Below are positions 1 to 7,984 of a stretch of DNA of 10,858 nucleotides, piece by piece (position 1 is the first letter of the stretch; every line of letters starts with the position of its first letter). Source of the stretch: Clostridia bacterium. Its GTDB lineage: Bacteria; Bacillota_A; Clostridia; Oscillospirales; Acutalibacteraceae. Both the position numbers and the translations under genes were made by a program. Below the pieces are notes generated by a model that worked only from the letters and a program-made list of their open reading frames with translations, was not told the origin of the DNA and did no database searches. The stretch is from NCBI GenBank assembly GCA_017423885.1, contig JAFPCJ010000161.1, forward strand, positions 1-10,858. Direction: 5' to 3'.

Positions 1-12
1 AGTGAATCCGTT

Positions 13-52
13 AATTTGTGCATTTTAACCTTAGTGAGACAGCTCATTTTTT
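13..52. repeat. End fragment of a dispersed repeat (copy 1)
   Basis: This stretch contains AGTGAGACAGC, preceded by ATTTGTGCA and followed by a run of six T (47-52). It matches the reverse complement of the left end of the element at 7788-8019: both have ATTTGTGCA, then a T-rich spacer, then a TTAGTGAGACAGC-type terminus, with about one gap and a few mismatches. The remaining part would lie left of the window, so only one end is visible. It lies downstream of the enolase stop codon. The TTTTTTATA immediately outside the terminus also resembles the right flank of the other copy. Whether it helps terminate transcription is inference. Confidence 0.6.
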
Positions 53-89
53 ATAATGATCACAGCTTATCGAGATACTGAAAAGCATT

Positions 90-1337
<1,248 letters not shown>

Positions 1338-1361
1338 TTAAAAATTTTTATTATTTTTTCC

Positions 1362-1390
1362 TTTAAAATCTCTTTTATGTATGTTATAAT
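1362..1390 (+). promoter_or_regulatory. Extended -10 sigma-A promoter for the rlmB-metG-tatD operon
   Basis: A perfect extended -10, TGTTATAAT (TG at 1382-1383, TATAAT at 1385-1390), sits 17 bases after TTTAAA (1362-1367), which matches four of six -35 positions. The predicted start is near 1397, about 34 bases before the TTG codon of rlmB. No other convincing promoter is seen ahead of the four-gene operon. Confidence 0.7.
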
Positions 1391-1411
1391 ACATTATGTC
1401 TATAGTTTCAA
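1383..1411 (-). promoter_or_regulatory. Sigma-A-like promoter for eno
   Basis: On the minus strand, TTGAAA (1406-1411) and TATAAC (1383-1388) are separated by exactly 17 bases; each hexamer differs from consensus at one position. Transcription would start near 1376, giving a leader of roughly 55 bases before the eno ATG. The -10 hexamer overlaps that of the opposite-strand promoter. Confidence 0.7.
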
Positions 1412-1430
1412 GTGTCGGAGTTGATTTTTT

Positions 1431-2192
1431 TTGCCCGAATTTAATTTAAACGAAAATAAAAACGAAAATATTATATGCGGTCGCAACCCTGTTATGGAAG
1501 CCTTGCGCTCGGGACGAGAGATAGACCGTCTGCTTGTGGCTCACGGTGTCAGCGGCGGCTCGGTAACGGCGATAATCGCGAAATGCTCTTCGCGCGGCAT
1601 TCTTATTAAAGAGGTCAGCCCTCAAAAGCTTGACTATTATTGTAATGGCGCTAATCATCAGGGCGTTGCCGTGTTTTTTGCTTCGCAGGAATATTGCGAG
1701 GTCTCGGATATTCTTGATACTGCCGCTTCGCGCAACGAAAAGCCTTTTATAATAATTTGCGATGAGATAGAGGATCCGCATAACCTCGGTGCAATAATCA
1801 GAACGGCTGAAGCCTGCGGAGTTCACGGTATTATTATACCCAAGCGCCGTTCAGCGTCACTTAATGCTACAGTTGCAAAGTCTGCAAGCGGTGCACTTGA
1901 ATATATGAAGGTCGCAAGAGTTACTAACATTGCCAACACCATAGAAGAACTCAAGGAAGCAGGTGTATGGGTGTTTGGTGCCGATATGGACGGCGGTGAC
2001 TATACCAAGACCGATTTTGATATTCCGTGTGCGCTTGTTATCGGTAACGAAGGCAAGGGAATAGGACCGCTTGTCGCTAAAAAGTGTGACGGTATTGTAA
2101 GCCTGCCCATGTTTGGAAAGATAAATTCGCTTAATGCTTCGGTTGCGGCGGCGGTGCTTATGTACGAGGTCGTCCGTTCACGCAGAAAATAA
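1431..2192 (+). CDS. rlmB: 23S rRNA (guanosine-2'-O-)-methyltransferase RlmB (SpoU/TrmH family)
   Basis: This SPOUT-fold enzyme is predicted to methylate the 2'-O of G2251 (E. coli numbering) in 23S rRNA using SAM. Residues about 14-80 form the substrate-binding domain, opening with the typical ICGRNPVMEAL. The catalytic domain has motif 1 at 118-124 (NLGAIIR), motif 2 at 204-208 (IGNEG) and motif 3 at 224-235 (SLPMFGKINSLN), which supply the knotted SAM site. The 253 residues fit the family. The start is TTG: an in-frame TGA at 1422-1424 excludes anything earlier, and the next ATG would remove the conserved GRNP segment. GGAG at 1417-1420 is a rather distant (10-base) ribosome binding site. 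It is the first gene of the operon. A closely related TrmH-group activity on another RNA cannot be excluded from sequence alone. Confidence 0.92.
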   Translation: MPEFNLNENKNENIICGRNPVMEALRSGREIDRLLVAHGVSGGSVTAIIAKCSSRGILIKEVSPQKLDYYCNGANHQGVAVFFASQEYCEVSDILDTAASRNEKPFIIICDEIEDPHNLGAIIRTAEACGVHGIIIPKRRSASLNATVAKSASGALEYMKVARVTNIANTIEELKEAGVWVFGADMDGGDYTKTDFDIPCALVIGNEGKGIGPLVAKKCDGIVSLPMFGKINSLNASVAAAVLMYEVVRSRRK

Positions 2193-2227
2193 TGCGTATT
2201 TTTGAATTTTGAAGAAAGGGAAAGCAG

Positions 2228-4885
2228 ATGGGGATATTTTCCAAAAAAAATAAAAGTGAAGAGTTTTTCAGGATGCTGGAGGAAAAGTCTGCCGCCCCTG
2301 CACCCTTTGAGATAGCCGAGCCTTCTAAAGAGAAAAGAAGGCCCGAGCATGTATTGACGGAAGAAGAAATTCTTTCCGAGGCAGACGCATTTGAGGGCGG
2401 AGCTTCTTTGCCTGAAAAAGATCCTTTGGCGGCAATGCGCGAGCGAATGCTGAAAAATGTTGCCAAAAACAGCCAAGCGGAAGAAAAATCCGAGCCGCAA
2501 GTTAAAGAAAGTAATGCTTCATTGCAAAGCGCTCATGTATCAACCGATGAGCCAAGACGCGTAGAGCCGCCTCAAAAGCCTGCAAAATCAAAAGATTCGC
2601 TTTTGAGCCGCTGTATGCCGTATATTATCGATGAGGACGGCAACGATACTTCAATTGACCGCGAGCCGCTTTACAAACTTGAAAGTGTAGCTGATATCCT
2701 GCGAACAGACAGTGAGCAAAAAATTGAGGAATTAAGCGCGAAATACGGCATAGAAATAACCGAAATAAAAACACAGAAGCCGAAAAACGAAGAAATTCCC
2801 CCTAAAAAAACGCCTGAAAAAACGGAAACTGTCGAAAAAAAGAAAATAAAGCCTACTCGTTCAAGCGAACGCGAAAAGGAGATATTCGAGGAGATACTTG
2901 CCGAGCTTAAGTCTACCGATATAGAGGAAAACGAGCCAAAAGAGCTTCCTCATATTTCCGATATAGATAATGCAGTAATACCGAGAAGTGGTGAAAAAAC
3001 TGATTTTGGATCAACTGCTACCATTCGCTTTACCCCTGTTAAAAACGAGGGAGAATCCGGCAGAATAAGTATCAGCACTGTAACAAGGCAGATAGACCTG
3101 ACCGACGAATTCAGCGTAGAAGCGGTTCGTAGTCCGCAGGAATATGAAAGCGGACAGCTTGAGCAAACAGAATTTGAAGAGTTTGAGGTAAAAGAAGAAT
3201 ACAATTCTGCGGCAGACGAAAAAAAACTGCTTTATATGCTTTCACACAAAAAGCGTACCGCGTTTATTCAAACAGTGCTTTCAGCCTTTTTGCTGCTTAT
3301 AAATCTTTGCTTTGTATTACCAAGCCTGCATGACTTTATATTAACTAACGTTCGCAACGGAATGATAGCCTGCGTGTGTTTGTTTGTGCTATCCGTTGCA
3401 GTAAACTGTGATATATTTGTAAGCCTTAAAAAGCTTTTCAGCAAACGCTCTACCCCCGATTGTATGGCGGCATTTGCTTCGGCGGCTTTGGTGCTGCTTG
3501 GGGTATTTGCAATCAAGAATTCGCAAAATGAGCTTGAAATATTGCTTTTGGGAACTGCAACTTTGTTTTTCAGAGCGCTATCAAAATTTTATCAAGCCTC
3601 TGCGAGACTTGGCAATTTCAAGCAGATATCAGTTAAAAGACCTAAAAAGGCGGTCAGTCTGCTTACCGATGAAGCAACAACGGTGCCTATGGCGCGAAAT
3701 GCTATTGACGGTCCCGCGCTGATAGCCGTAGGGCGCGATAGTACCATGATAAAGGATTTCATGAAGTATTCCGAATATTCTTCGGTGCTCGGCGGAAAAA
3801 TGCGAATGGTTTCGGTCATGTCTTTACTTATAAGTATAAGTCTCGGAGCAGTCGCCGCGGCATATTTTTCTGAAGCGATACAGGGCTTTTATACTGCGGC
3901 TACGGTACTTTTGATTGCGGCAAATCCGATACTGTTCTTTTTGGATGCCTTACCCGAATATAAGGCGGCAATAAGACTTAATAAGAAAGGCTGCATGATA
4001 GCGGGAATGGCGGCGGCAAGGCATATAGAGAATGCTAATGCCGTTGTTATGAAGTCGCATGAGCTTTTTCCCGACGGTACGGTGCTTATGCATAATATGC
4101 AGGTGCTTTCGGACAACAATATTGATGAGATATTGCTCCGCGCCGCATCGCTCACCGAGGCGGTGGACAGTCCGTTGGCTGCGATATTTAAGAAAATAGC
4201 AGGAACCAACAAAGCGTATACCGTGCCCGATTCAGATACTGTAAAATATGAGGATAAAATGGGACTTTCGGGCTGGGTAGACGATGAGCTTATGTTTATC
4301 GGCAACCGAACACTCATGCAAGCGCATAATATTGCGGTTCCCGATGTTGAGGTGGACCGAAAGATTTTGCGTAAGGGATATTTCCCTGTGTATATCGCAA
4401 CGGGCGGTAAGGCTTGCGCCATGCTTATGGTGCAGTATAACGTCAAAGAGGATATTGCCCATGAGCTTCATAAATTGACCTCTCTCGGCGTTACGGTATT
4501 GGTGGATAGCTGTGACCCCAACCTTACCGATGAGATGATATGTGACTATATAGGTCTTTATGAGGATTCGGTCAAGACTATGGCAAATTCGGGCGTGCAC
4601 ATGTACCGTAATGCTACTGCGCCGACCGAGAGTTGCTCGGCTCCTGCCGCGTATAAGGGTAATCCTATAAATCTTATTTCGGTCATTAACTGCGCTTCGA
4701 GAATGAAGCGTTCTGCCCTTTGGCTTACAGTTATGTATGTGATATTTGCCGTGCTTACGGTATCGGCATTTGCTTATATCAGCTTTGCAGGCTCCGATCT
4801 GCCGCTTTCAGGCTCTACGGTGCTGTTGTGTCAGCTCGGCTCTGCTTTGCTGTCTTATATTGTATTTCTTTTGAGAAAACCCTGA
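2228..4885 (+). CDS. Large membrane protein derived from a P1B-type ATPase, catalytically degenerate, with a long disordered N-terminus
   Basis: I do not recognise a named family; 885 residues. Residues 1-335 are Glu/Lys/Pro/Ser-rich, without membrane segments, and probably disordered. About eight membrane segments follow (near 345-366, 378-398, 411-430, 436-452, 528-548, 553-577, 829-852 and 862-882), the 4+2+2 pattern of heavy-metal P-type ATPases. Between segments four and five is a shortened A-domain remnant without TGES. Family landmarks align but are altered: CPC is A565-N566-P567; DKTGT is replaced at 609-613 (KSHEL) after AVVM; the HP of the N domain is S648-P649 followed by LA; a nucleotide-domain GN pair persists at 692-693; TGD is replaced near 760-763 (DSCD); the GDGxNDxP hinge is absent. 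Active transport is therefore unlikely. A regulatory or structural pseudoenzyme role is inference. It lies 35 bases after rlmB, with an AAAGGG ribosome binding site, and 13 bases before metG. Confidence 0.8.
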   Translation: MGIFSKKNKSEEFFRMLEEKSAAPAPFEIAEPSKEKRRPEHVLTEEEILSEADAFEGGASLPEKDPLAAMRERMLKNVAKNSQAEEKSEPQVKESNASLQSAHVSTDEPRRVEPPQKPAKSKDSLLSRCMPYIIDEDGNDTSIDREPLYKLESVADILRTDSEQKIEELSAKYGIEITEIKTQKPKNEEIPPKKTPEKTETVEKKKIKPTRSSEREKEIFEEILAELKSTDIEENEPKELPHISDIDNAVIPRSGEKTDFGSTATIRFTPVKNEGESGRISISTVTRQIDLTDEFSVEAVRSPQEYESGQLEQTEFEEFEVKEEYNSAADEKKLLYMLSHKKRTAFIQTVLSAFLLLINLCFVLPSLHDFILTNVRNGMIACVCLFVLSVAVNCDIFVSLKKLFSKRSTPDCMAAFASAALVLLGVFAIKNSQNELEILLLGTATLFFRALSKFYQASARLGNFKQISVKRPKKAVSLLTDEATTVPMARNAIDGPALIAVGRDSTMIKDFMKYSEYSSVLGGKMRMVSVMSLLISISLGAVAAAYFSEAIQGFYTAATVLLIAANPILFFLDALPEYKAAIRLNKKGCMIAGMAAARHIENANAVVMKSHELFPDGTVLMHNMQVLSDNNIDEILLRAASLTEAVDSPLAAIFKKIAGTNKAYTVPDSDTVKYEDKMGLSGWVDDELMFIGNRTLMQAHNIAVPDVEVDRKILRKGYFPVYIATGGKACAMLMVQYNVKEDIAHELHKLTSLGVTVLVDSCDPNLTDEMICDYIGLYEDSVKTMANSGVHMYRNATAPTESCSAPAAYKGNPINLISVINCASRMKRSALWLTVMYVIFAVLTVSAFAYISFAGSDLPLSGSTVLLCQLGSALLSYIVFLLRKP

Positions 4886-4898
4886 GGAGGAAAAATAA

Positions 4899-6821
4899 AT
4901 GTGTGAAAAAAAGAAGTTTTATATTACTACGGCAATAGCCTATACCTCGCGTAAGCCGCATATCGGCAACGCGTATGATATAGTGCTTGCTGACATGATC
5001 GCGCGCTATAAAAAGCAGATGGGCTATGAGGTCTTCTTCATGACAGGCTCGGATGAGCACGGTCAGAAGATAGAGGAGTATGCCAAGGCGGCAGGAATAA
5101 GTCCTAAAGAGTACGTTGATAATGTTTCCGATCAGATTAAGGATGTGTGGAACAGCCTTAATACCTGCTACGATAAATTTATTCGCACTACTGATGACTA
5201 CCATGAGCGCGTAATACAAAAGATATTTAAGAAGCTTTATGAGCAGGATGATATTTATAAGGGCACTTATGAGGGTAAATACTGCGTACCCTGTGAGTCT
5301 TTCTTTACTGCTTCGCAGCTTGTTGACGGCAAATGCCCTGATTGCGGCAGAGAGGTTATTGACTCGAAGGAGGAAGCATATTTCCTGCGTCTTTCAAAGT
5401 ATCAGGACAGACTGCTTGAGTATTACGAGCAGAATCCCGATTTTATTGCTCCCGAATCCCGCAAGAATGAGATGATAAATAACTTCTTAAAGCCGGGACT
5501 TTCCGATCTTTGCGTTTCCCGTTCTTCGTTTAAATGGGGTATTCCTGTAGATTTCGATGACAGACATGTTGTATATGTCTGGATAGATGCCCTTTCCAAC
5601 TACATTACGGGTGTAGGCTACGATCCCGACGGCTCCACCGAGCAGTTCGAAAAGCTCTGGCCTGCCGATCTTCACGTTATCGGAAAGGATATCGTTCGTT
5701 TCCATACCATTTATTGGCCTATAATCCTTATGGCGCTCGGTCTGCCGTTGCCTAAAAAGGTATTGGGTCATCCGTGGGTTCTTGTGGGTGAAGATAAGAT
5801 GTCCAAATCCAAGGGTAACGTTATTTATGCGGATGAGCTTGCAAAGCGCTTTAGTGCAGATGCGGTTCGTTATTATCTGCTTGCCGAAATGCCCTTTACG
5901 CAGGACGGTACTATCACCTACGAGAGCTTTATGACTAAGTATAATGCCGACCTTGCCAACACTCTCGGAAACCTTGTGAACCGCTCTATTGCTATGACAA
6001 ATAAGTATTTCGGCGGCAAGGTGAGTGCAGGAGAAAATACCGAGGAATGTGACAGCGAGCTTATTGCTACCGCCGCAAAGTCGGTTGAGGATTACTATAA
6101 GTATATGGATATATACCATAATGCCGATGCGTGCGAAGCGGTTATGAACCTTGCAAAGCGTTGCAATATGTATATAGATGAGACCATGCCTTGGGCACTT
6201 GCCAAGGATGAGGAAAAGAAGCCGCGTCTTAATACCGTGCTTTACAATCTGCTTGAATGCATCCGAATGATAGGCGTTATGCTGACGCCCATTATCCCCG
6301 AAAGCTGTGCCGCTATTGCAAAACAGCTTAATGAGGAAAACGCAGAGCTTACCTTTGGTGCAGTGGGCGAGTATTCTGTAGGAGAGGCATCTCCCTTGTT
6401 TGCACGCGTTGATATTCCCAAGGTGCTTGAAGAGATAGCCGCAGAGACCGCCGCGCAGAAGCAGGCAGAGGAAGCGGAAAACGTAGTTAAAATGGAGCAG
6501 ATAGGCATTGAGGACTTTGCAAAGGTCGAGCTTCGTACTGCCAAGATAGTAGCCTGCGAGCCGATTCCGAAAGCCAAGAAGCTGTTAAAGCTTACTCTTG
6601 ATGACGGCACCTCAACTGAGCGCATTGTAGCTTCAGGAATAGCCAAGTGGTACAAGAGCGAGGACCTTATCGGGCATACCGTAATCGTGGTTTCAAATCT
6701 GAAGCCTGCAAAGCTTTGCGGTGTTGAGTCAAACGGTATGATACTTGCGGCGGATGTTGCCGAGGATGACGTTAAGGTCATCTTTGCCGATAATATCCCT
6801 GCAGGCTGTAAGATAAGATAA
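4899..6821 (+). CDS. metG: Methionyl-tRNA synthetase with C-terminal tRNA-binding domain
   Basis: This cytosolic class I synthetase charges tRNA-Met with methionine using ATP. The HIGH-type signature is HIGN at 21-24 after AYTSRKP. KMSKS is at 300-304. A zinc-binding insertion carries two CxxC pairs (C129/C132 and C146/C149). The anticodon-binding helical domain covers roughly 350-510, including the NLVNR and MPWALAK segments. Residues about 536-640 form the EMAP/Trbp111-like tRNA-binding domain (VELRTAKI through SNGMILAA) that promotes dimerisation and tRNA binding. The length of 640 matches Firmicute MetRS with this appendix. The ATG is set by a perfect AGGAGG (4885-4890) that overlaps the preceding stop codon, 8 bases upstream. 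There is no T-box or other leader before it; it depends on the operon promoter. tatD overlaps its stop codon. Confidence 0.97.
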   Translation: MCEKKKFYITTAIAYTSRKPHIGNAYDIVLADMIARYKKQMGYEVFFMTGSDEHGQKIEEYAKAAGISPKEYVDNVSDQIKDVWNSLNTCYDKFIRTTDDYHERVIQKIFKKLYEQDDIYKGTYEGKYCVPCESFFTASQLVDGKCPDCGREVIDSKEEAYFLRLSKYQDRLLEYYEQNPDFIAPESRKNEMINNFLKPGLSDLCVSRSSFKWGIPVDFDDRHVVYVWIDALSNYITGVGYDPDGSTEQFEKLWPADLHVIGKDIVRFHTIYWPIILMALGLPLPKKVLGHPWVLVGEDKMSKSKGNVIYADELAKRFSADAVRYYLLAEMPFTQDGTITYESFMTKYNADLANTLGNLVNRSIAMTNKYFGGKVSAGENTEECDSELIATAAKSVEDYYKYMDIYHNADACEAVMNLAKRCNMYIDETMPWALAKDEEKKPRLNTVLYNLLECIRMIGVMLTPIIPESCAAIAKQLNEENAELTFGAVGEYSVGEASPLFARVDIPKVLEEIAAETAAQKQAEEAENVVKMEQIGIEDFAKVELRTAKIVACEPIPKAKKLLKLTLDDGTSTERIVASGIAKWYKSEDLIGHTVIVVSNLKPAKLCGVESNGMILAADVAEDDVKVIFADNIPAGCKIR

Positions 6822-7606
6822 TGGATTTTCCGAAGCTTGAGGGCATGGAAAAGCGATTGATATTCGATTCCCATGCCCACTATGACGATAAAAAATTTGA
6901 TGACTGCCGCGATGAACTGCTTGGCACCCTGCCGCAATACGGCGTGTGCGGAGTTGTGACCTGCGGTTGTGACTGTGCTTCGAGCAAGGCGGCACTTGCA
7001 CTTGCTGAAAAATATGATTATATTTATGCGGCGGTAGGTATTCATCCCGAATGCCGCGACAATGCCAACGTTAATGCTATTGAAGCACTTGCCGCGCATC
7101 CGAAATGCGTAGCGATAGGCGAGATCGGTCTTGATTATTATTGGGACACGGAGCATATCGCCGAGCAAAAGGAAATTTTTATAAAGCAGATAGAGCTTGC
7201 AAAAAAACTCGGTCTTCCTGTTATCGTTCATGACCGTGATGCTCATGCAGATACGCTTGCAATACTTAAGGAGTATAAGCCTGCAGGTGTGCTTCACTGT
7301 TTTTCGGGCAGTGTTGAGACGGCGCGTGAACTGCTTGATATAGGTATGTATATCGGCGTTGGCGGCGTTATAACCTTTAAAAACGCAAGAAGACTGCCCG
7401 AGGTAGTAGAGCTTTTGCCCGAGGACAGACTTCTTGTTGAGACCGATTGCCCTTATCTTGCGCCCGAGCCTTACAGAGGAAAGCTTTGCCATTCGGGGCT
7501 TATTCGATTCTCTGCTGAAAAGATAGCCGAGATAAGAGGCGTTGACAGCGAGCGCATATTGGCTTCTTCAAGGGCAAACGCTCAAAAATTATTTAATATT
7601 AAATAA
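6821..7606 (+). CDS. tatD: TatD-family metal-dependent deoxyribonuclease
   Basis: This TIM-barrel amidohydrolase-superfamily enzyme is known in the family for 3'-5' exonuclease or DNA-repair activity. All metal ligands are visible: H18 and H20 in DSHAHYDD, E101 in GEIGLDYYW, H137 in VIVHDRDAH, H159 in LHCFSG and D209 in VETDCPYLAP. The 261 residues are normal for the family. The ATG overlaps the metG stop (TAATG), suggesting translational coupling. A second ATG at 6845 would give a start just before KRLIFDSHAH, closer to the usual family N-terminus. Neither has a well-spaced Shine-Dalgarno (the GAGGG before 6845 is only one base away), so the upstream start is kept. metG-tatD adjacency is common in Firmicutes. 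The gene ends the four-gene operon. Confidence 0.93.
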   Translation: MDFPKLEGMEKRLIFDSHAHYDDKKFDDCRDELLGTLPQYGVCGVVTCGCDCASSKAALALAEKYDYIYAAVGIHPECRDNANVNAIEALAAHPKCVAIGEIGLDYYWDTEHIAEQKEIFIKQIELAKKLGLPVIVHDRDAHADTLAILKEYKPAGVLHCFSGSVETARELLDIGMYIGVGGVITFKNARRLPEVVELLPEDRLLVETDCPYLAPEPYRGKLCHSGLIRFSAEKIAEIRGVDSERILASSRANAQKLFNIK

Positions 7607-7613
7607 AGAATAA

Positions 7614-7656
7614 TTCACCCCGCTTTACAGATAATAACATCGGAAAGCGGGGTGAA
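7614..7656. terminator. Perfect 13-bp hairpin after tatD, overlapping the mini-gene ribosome binding site
   Basis: TTCACCCCGCTTT (7614-7626) pairs perfectly with AAAGCGGGGTGAA (7644-7656) around a 17-base loop, seven bases after the tatD stop. On the plus strand no convincing T-run follows (GCTTTATG). On the minus strand the stem is followed by TTATTCTTTATTT, so it may act better as a terminator for antisense read-through. The right arm contains GGGGTGA, the ribosome binding site of the ORF at 7662, which this stem would sequester. Terminator and translational-control readings are both inference; the stem itself is certain. Confidence 0.6.
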
Positions 7657-7661
7657 GCTTT

Positions 7662-7772
7662 ATGACAGACAAGAATCAGAATAAGAACAAGCAGAACGAT
7701 CAGAATAAGAATAACAATCAGAATAAAAACGAACAGAACAAGAATTATGATAACAAAAAGCAGGATCAGTAA
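7662..7772 (+). CDS. Asn/Lys/Gln-rich mini-protein (36 aa), unknown function
   Basis: An ATG at 7662 opens a 36-codon frame ending in TAA at 7770-7772. The product starts MTDKNQNKNKQND and is almost entirely Asn, Lys, Gln and Asp, with one Tyr and one Glu; it has no hydrophobic residues besides the initiator, so no signal or membrane segment. A good ribosome binding site (GGGGTGA, 7649-7655) lies 6 bases before the ATG. This spacing, and the low-complexity but in-frame composition, favour a real gene over chance. It follows tatD by 55 bases and precedes the repeat element. I know of similar short N/K/Q-rich hypothetical proteins in clostridial genomes but none with an assigned role. The extreme hydrophilicity recalls small spore or stress proteins only loosely. 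Confidence 0.6.
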   Translation: MTDKNQNKNKQNDQNKNNNQNKNEQNKNYDNKKQDQ

Positions 7773-7791
7773 GTCCTGCTAAAAAGCAAAG

Positions 7792-7822
7792 GGCTGTCTC
7801 ACTAAAGAAAATTTGCACAAAT
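7792..7822 (+). repeat. Left terminal inverted repeat of the element
   Basis: This begins GGCTGTCTCACTAAAG. It is the inverted partner of 7985-8015, and its reverse complement matches the fragment at 13-44, including the ATTTGTGCA motif. Confidence 0.7.
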
Positions 7823-7867
7823 CCTGCCTCCCTCTGACGAGGGAGGTGGCACAGCGCAGCTGTGACG

Positions 7868-7920
7868 GAGGGAGAGAAAAGATAAAAATGCTACAATTAT
7901 TGTAGTTTTTTCTCTCCCTC
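7868..7920. repeat. Central 13-bp inverted repeat of the element
   Basis: GAGGGAGAGAAAA (7868-7880) pairs perfectly with TTTTCTCTCCCTC (7908-7920). A smaller nested stem, CTACAA/TTGTAG (7891-7896/7900-7905), lies in its loop. As RNA this would be a long, stable hairpin on either strand. Confidence 0.7.
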
Positions 7921-7984
7921 AGTCTCGTTTCCCTCGACAGATTCCTCGTCAGAGGGAGCCGTCGAGGGATATCTGGCTTCGCTG

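Noticed and set aside
2000..2500. 166-codon minus-strand frame spanning the rlmB/pseudo-ATPase junction
   Set aside because: It is antisense to two supported genes, its Phe/Leu/Arg-rich translation is typical of a shadow of Lys/Glu-rich coding, and it has no family.
2228..4885. Annotation as an active copper/cadmium-exporting ATPase
   Set aside because: The phosphorylated Asp, CPC, TGES, TGD and GDGxND motifs are all missing, so transport activity cannot be supported despite the topology.
4886..4898. T-box or other leader controlling metG
   Set aside because: Only 13 bases separate the preceding stop from the metG ATG; there is room for just the ribosome binding site.
6242..7492. 416-codon open frame on the minus strand
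   Set aside because: It is antisense to metG and tatD, both certain from catalytic motifs. Its translation is Cys/Arg/Ser-rich with no recognisable family, as expected for a shadow frame.
7662..7772. Tandem repeat or CRISPR-like array (recurring CAGAATAAGAA units)
   Set aside because: The units are irregular in length, have no spacers, and are explained by Asn/Lys/Gln codons in one open frame.
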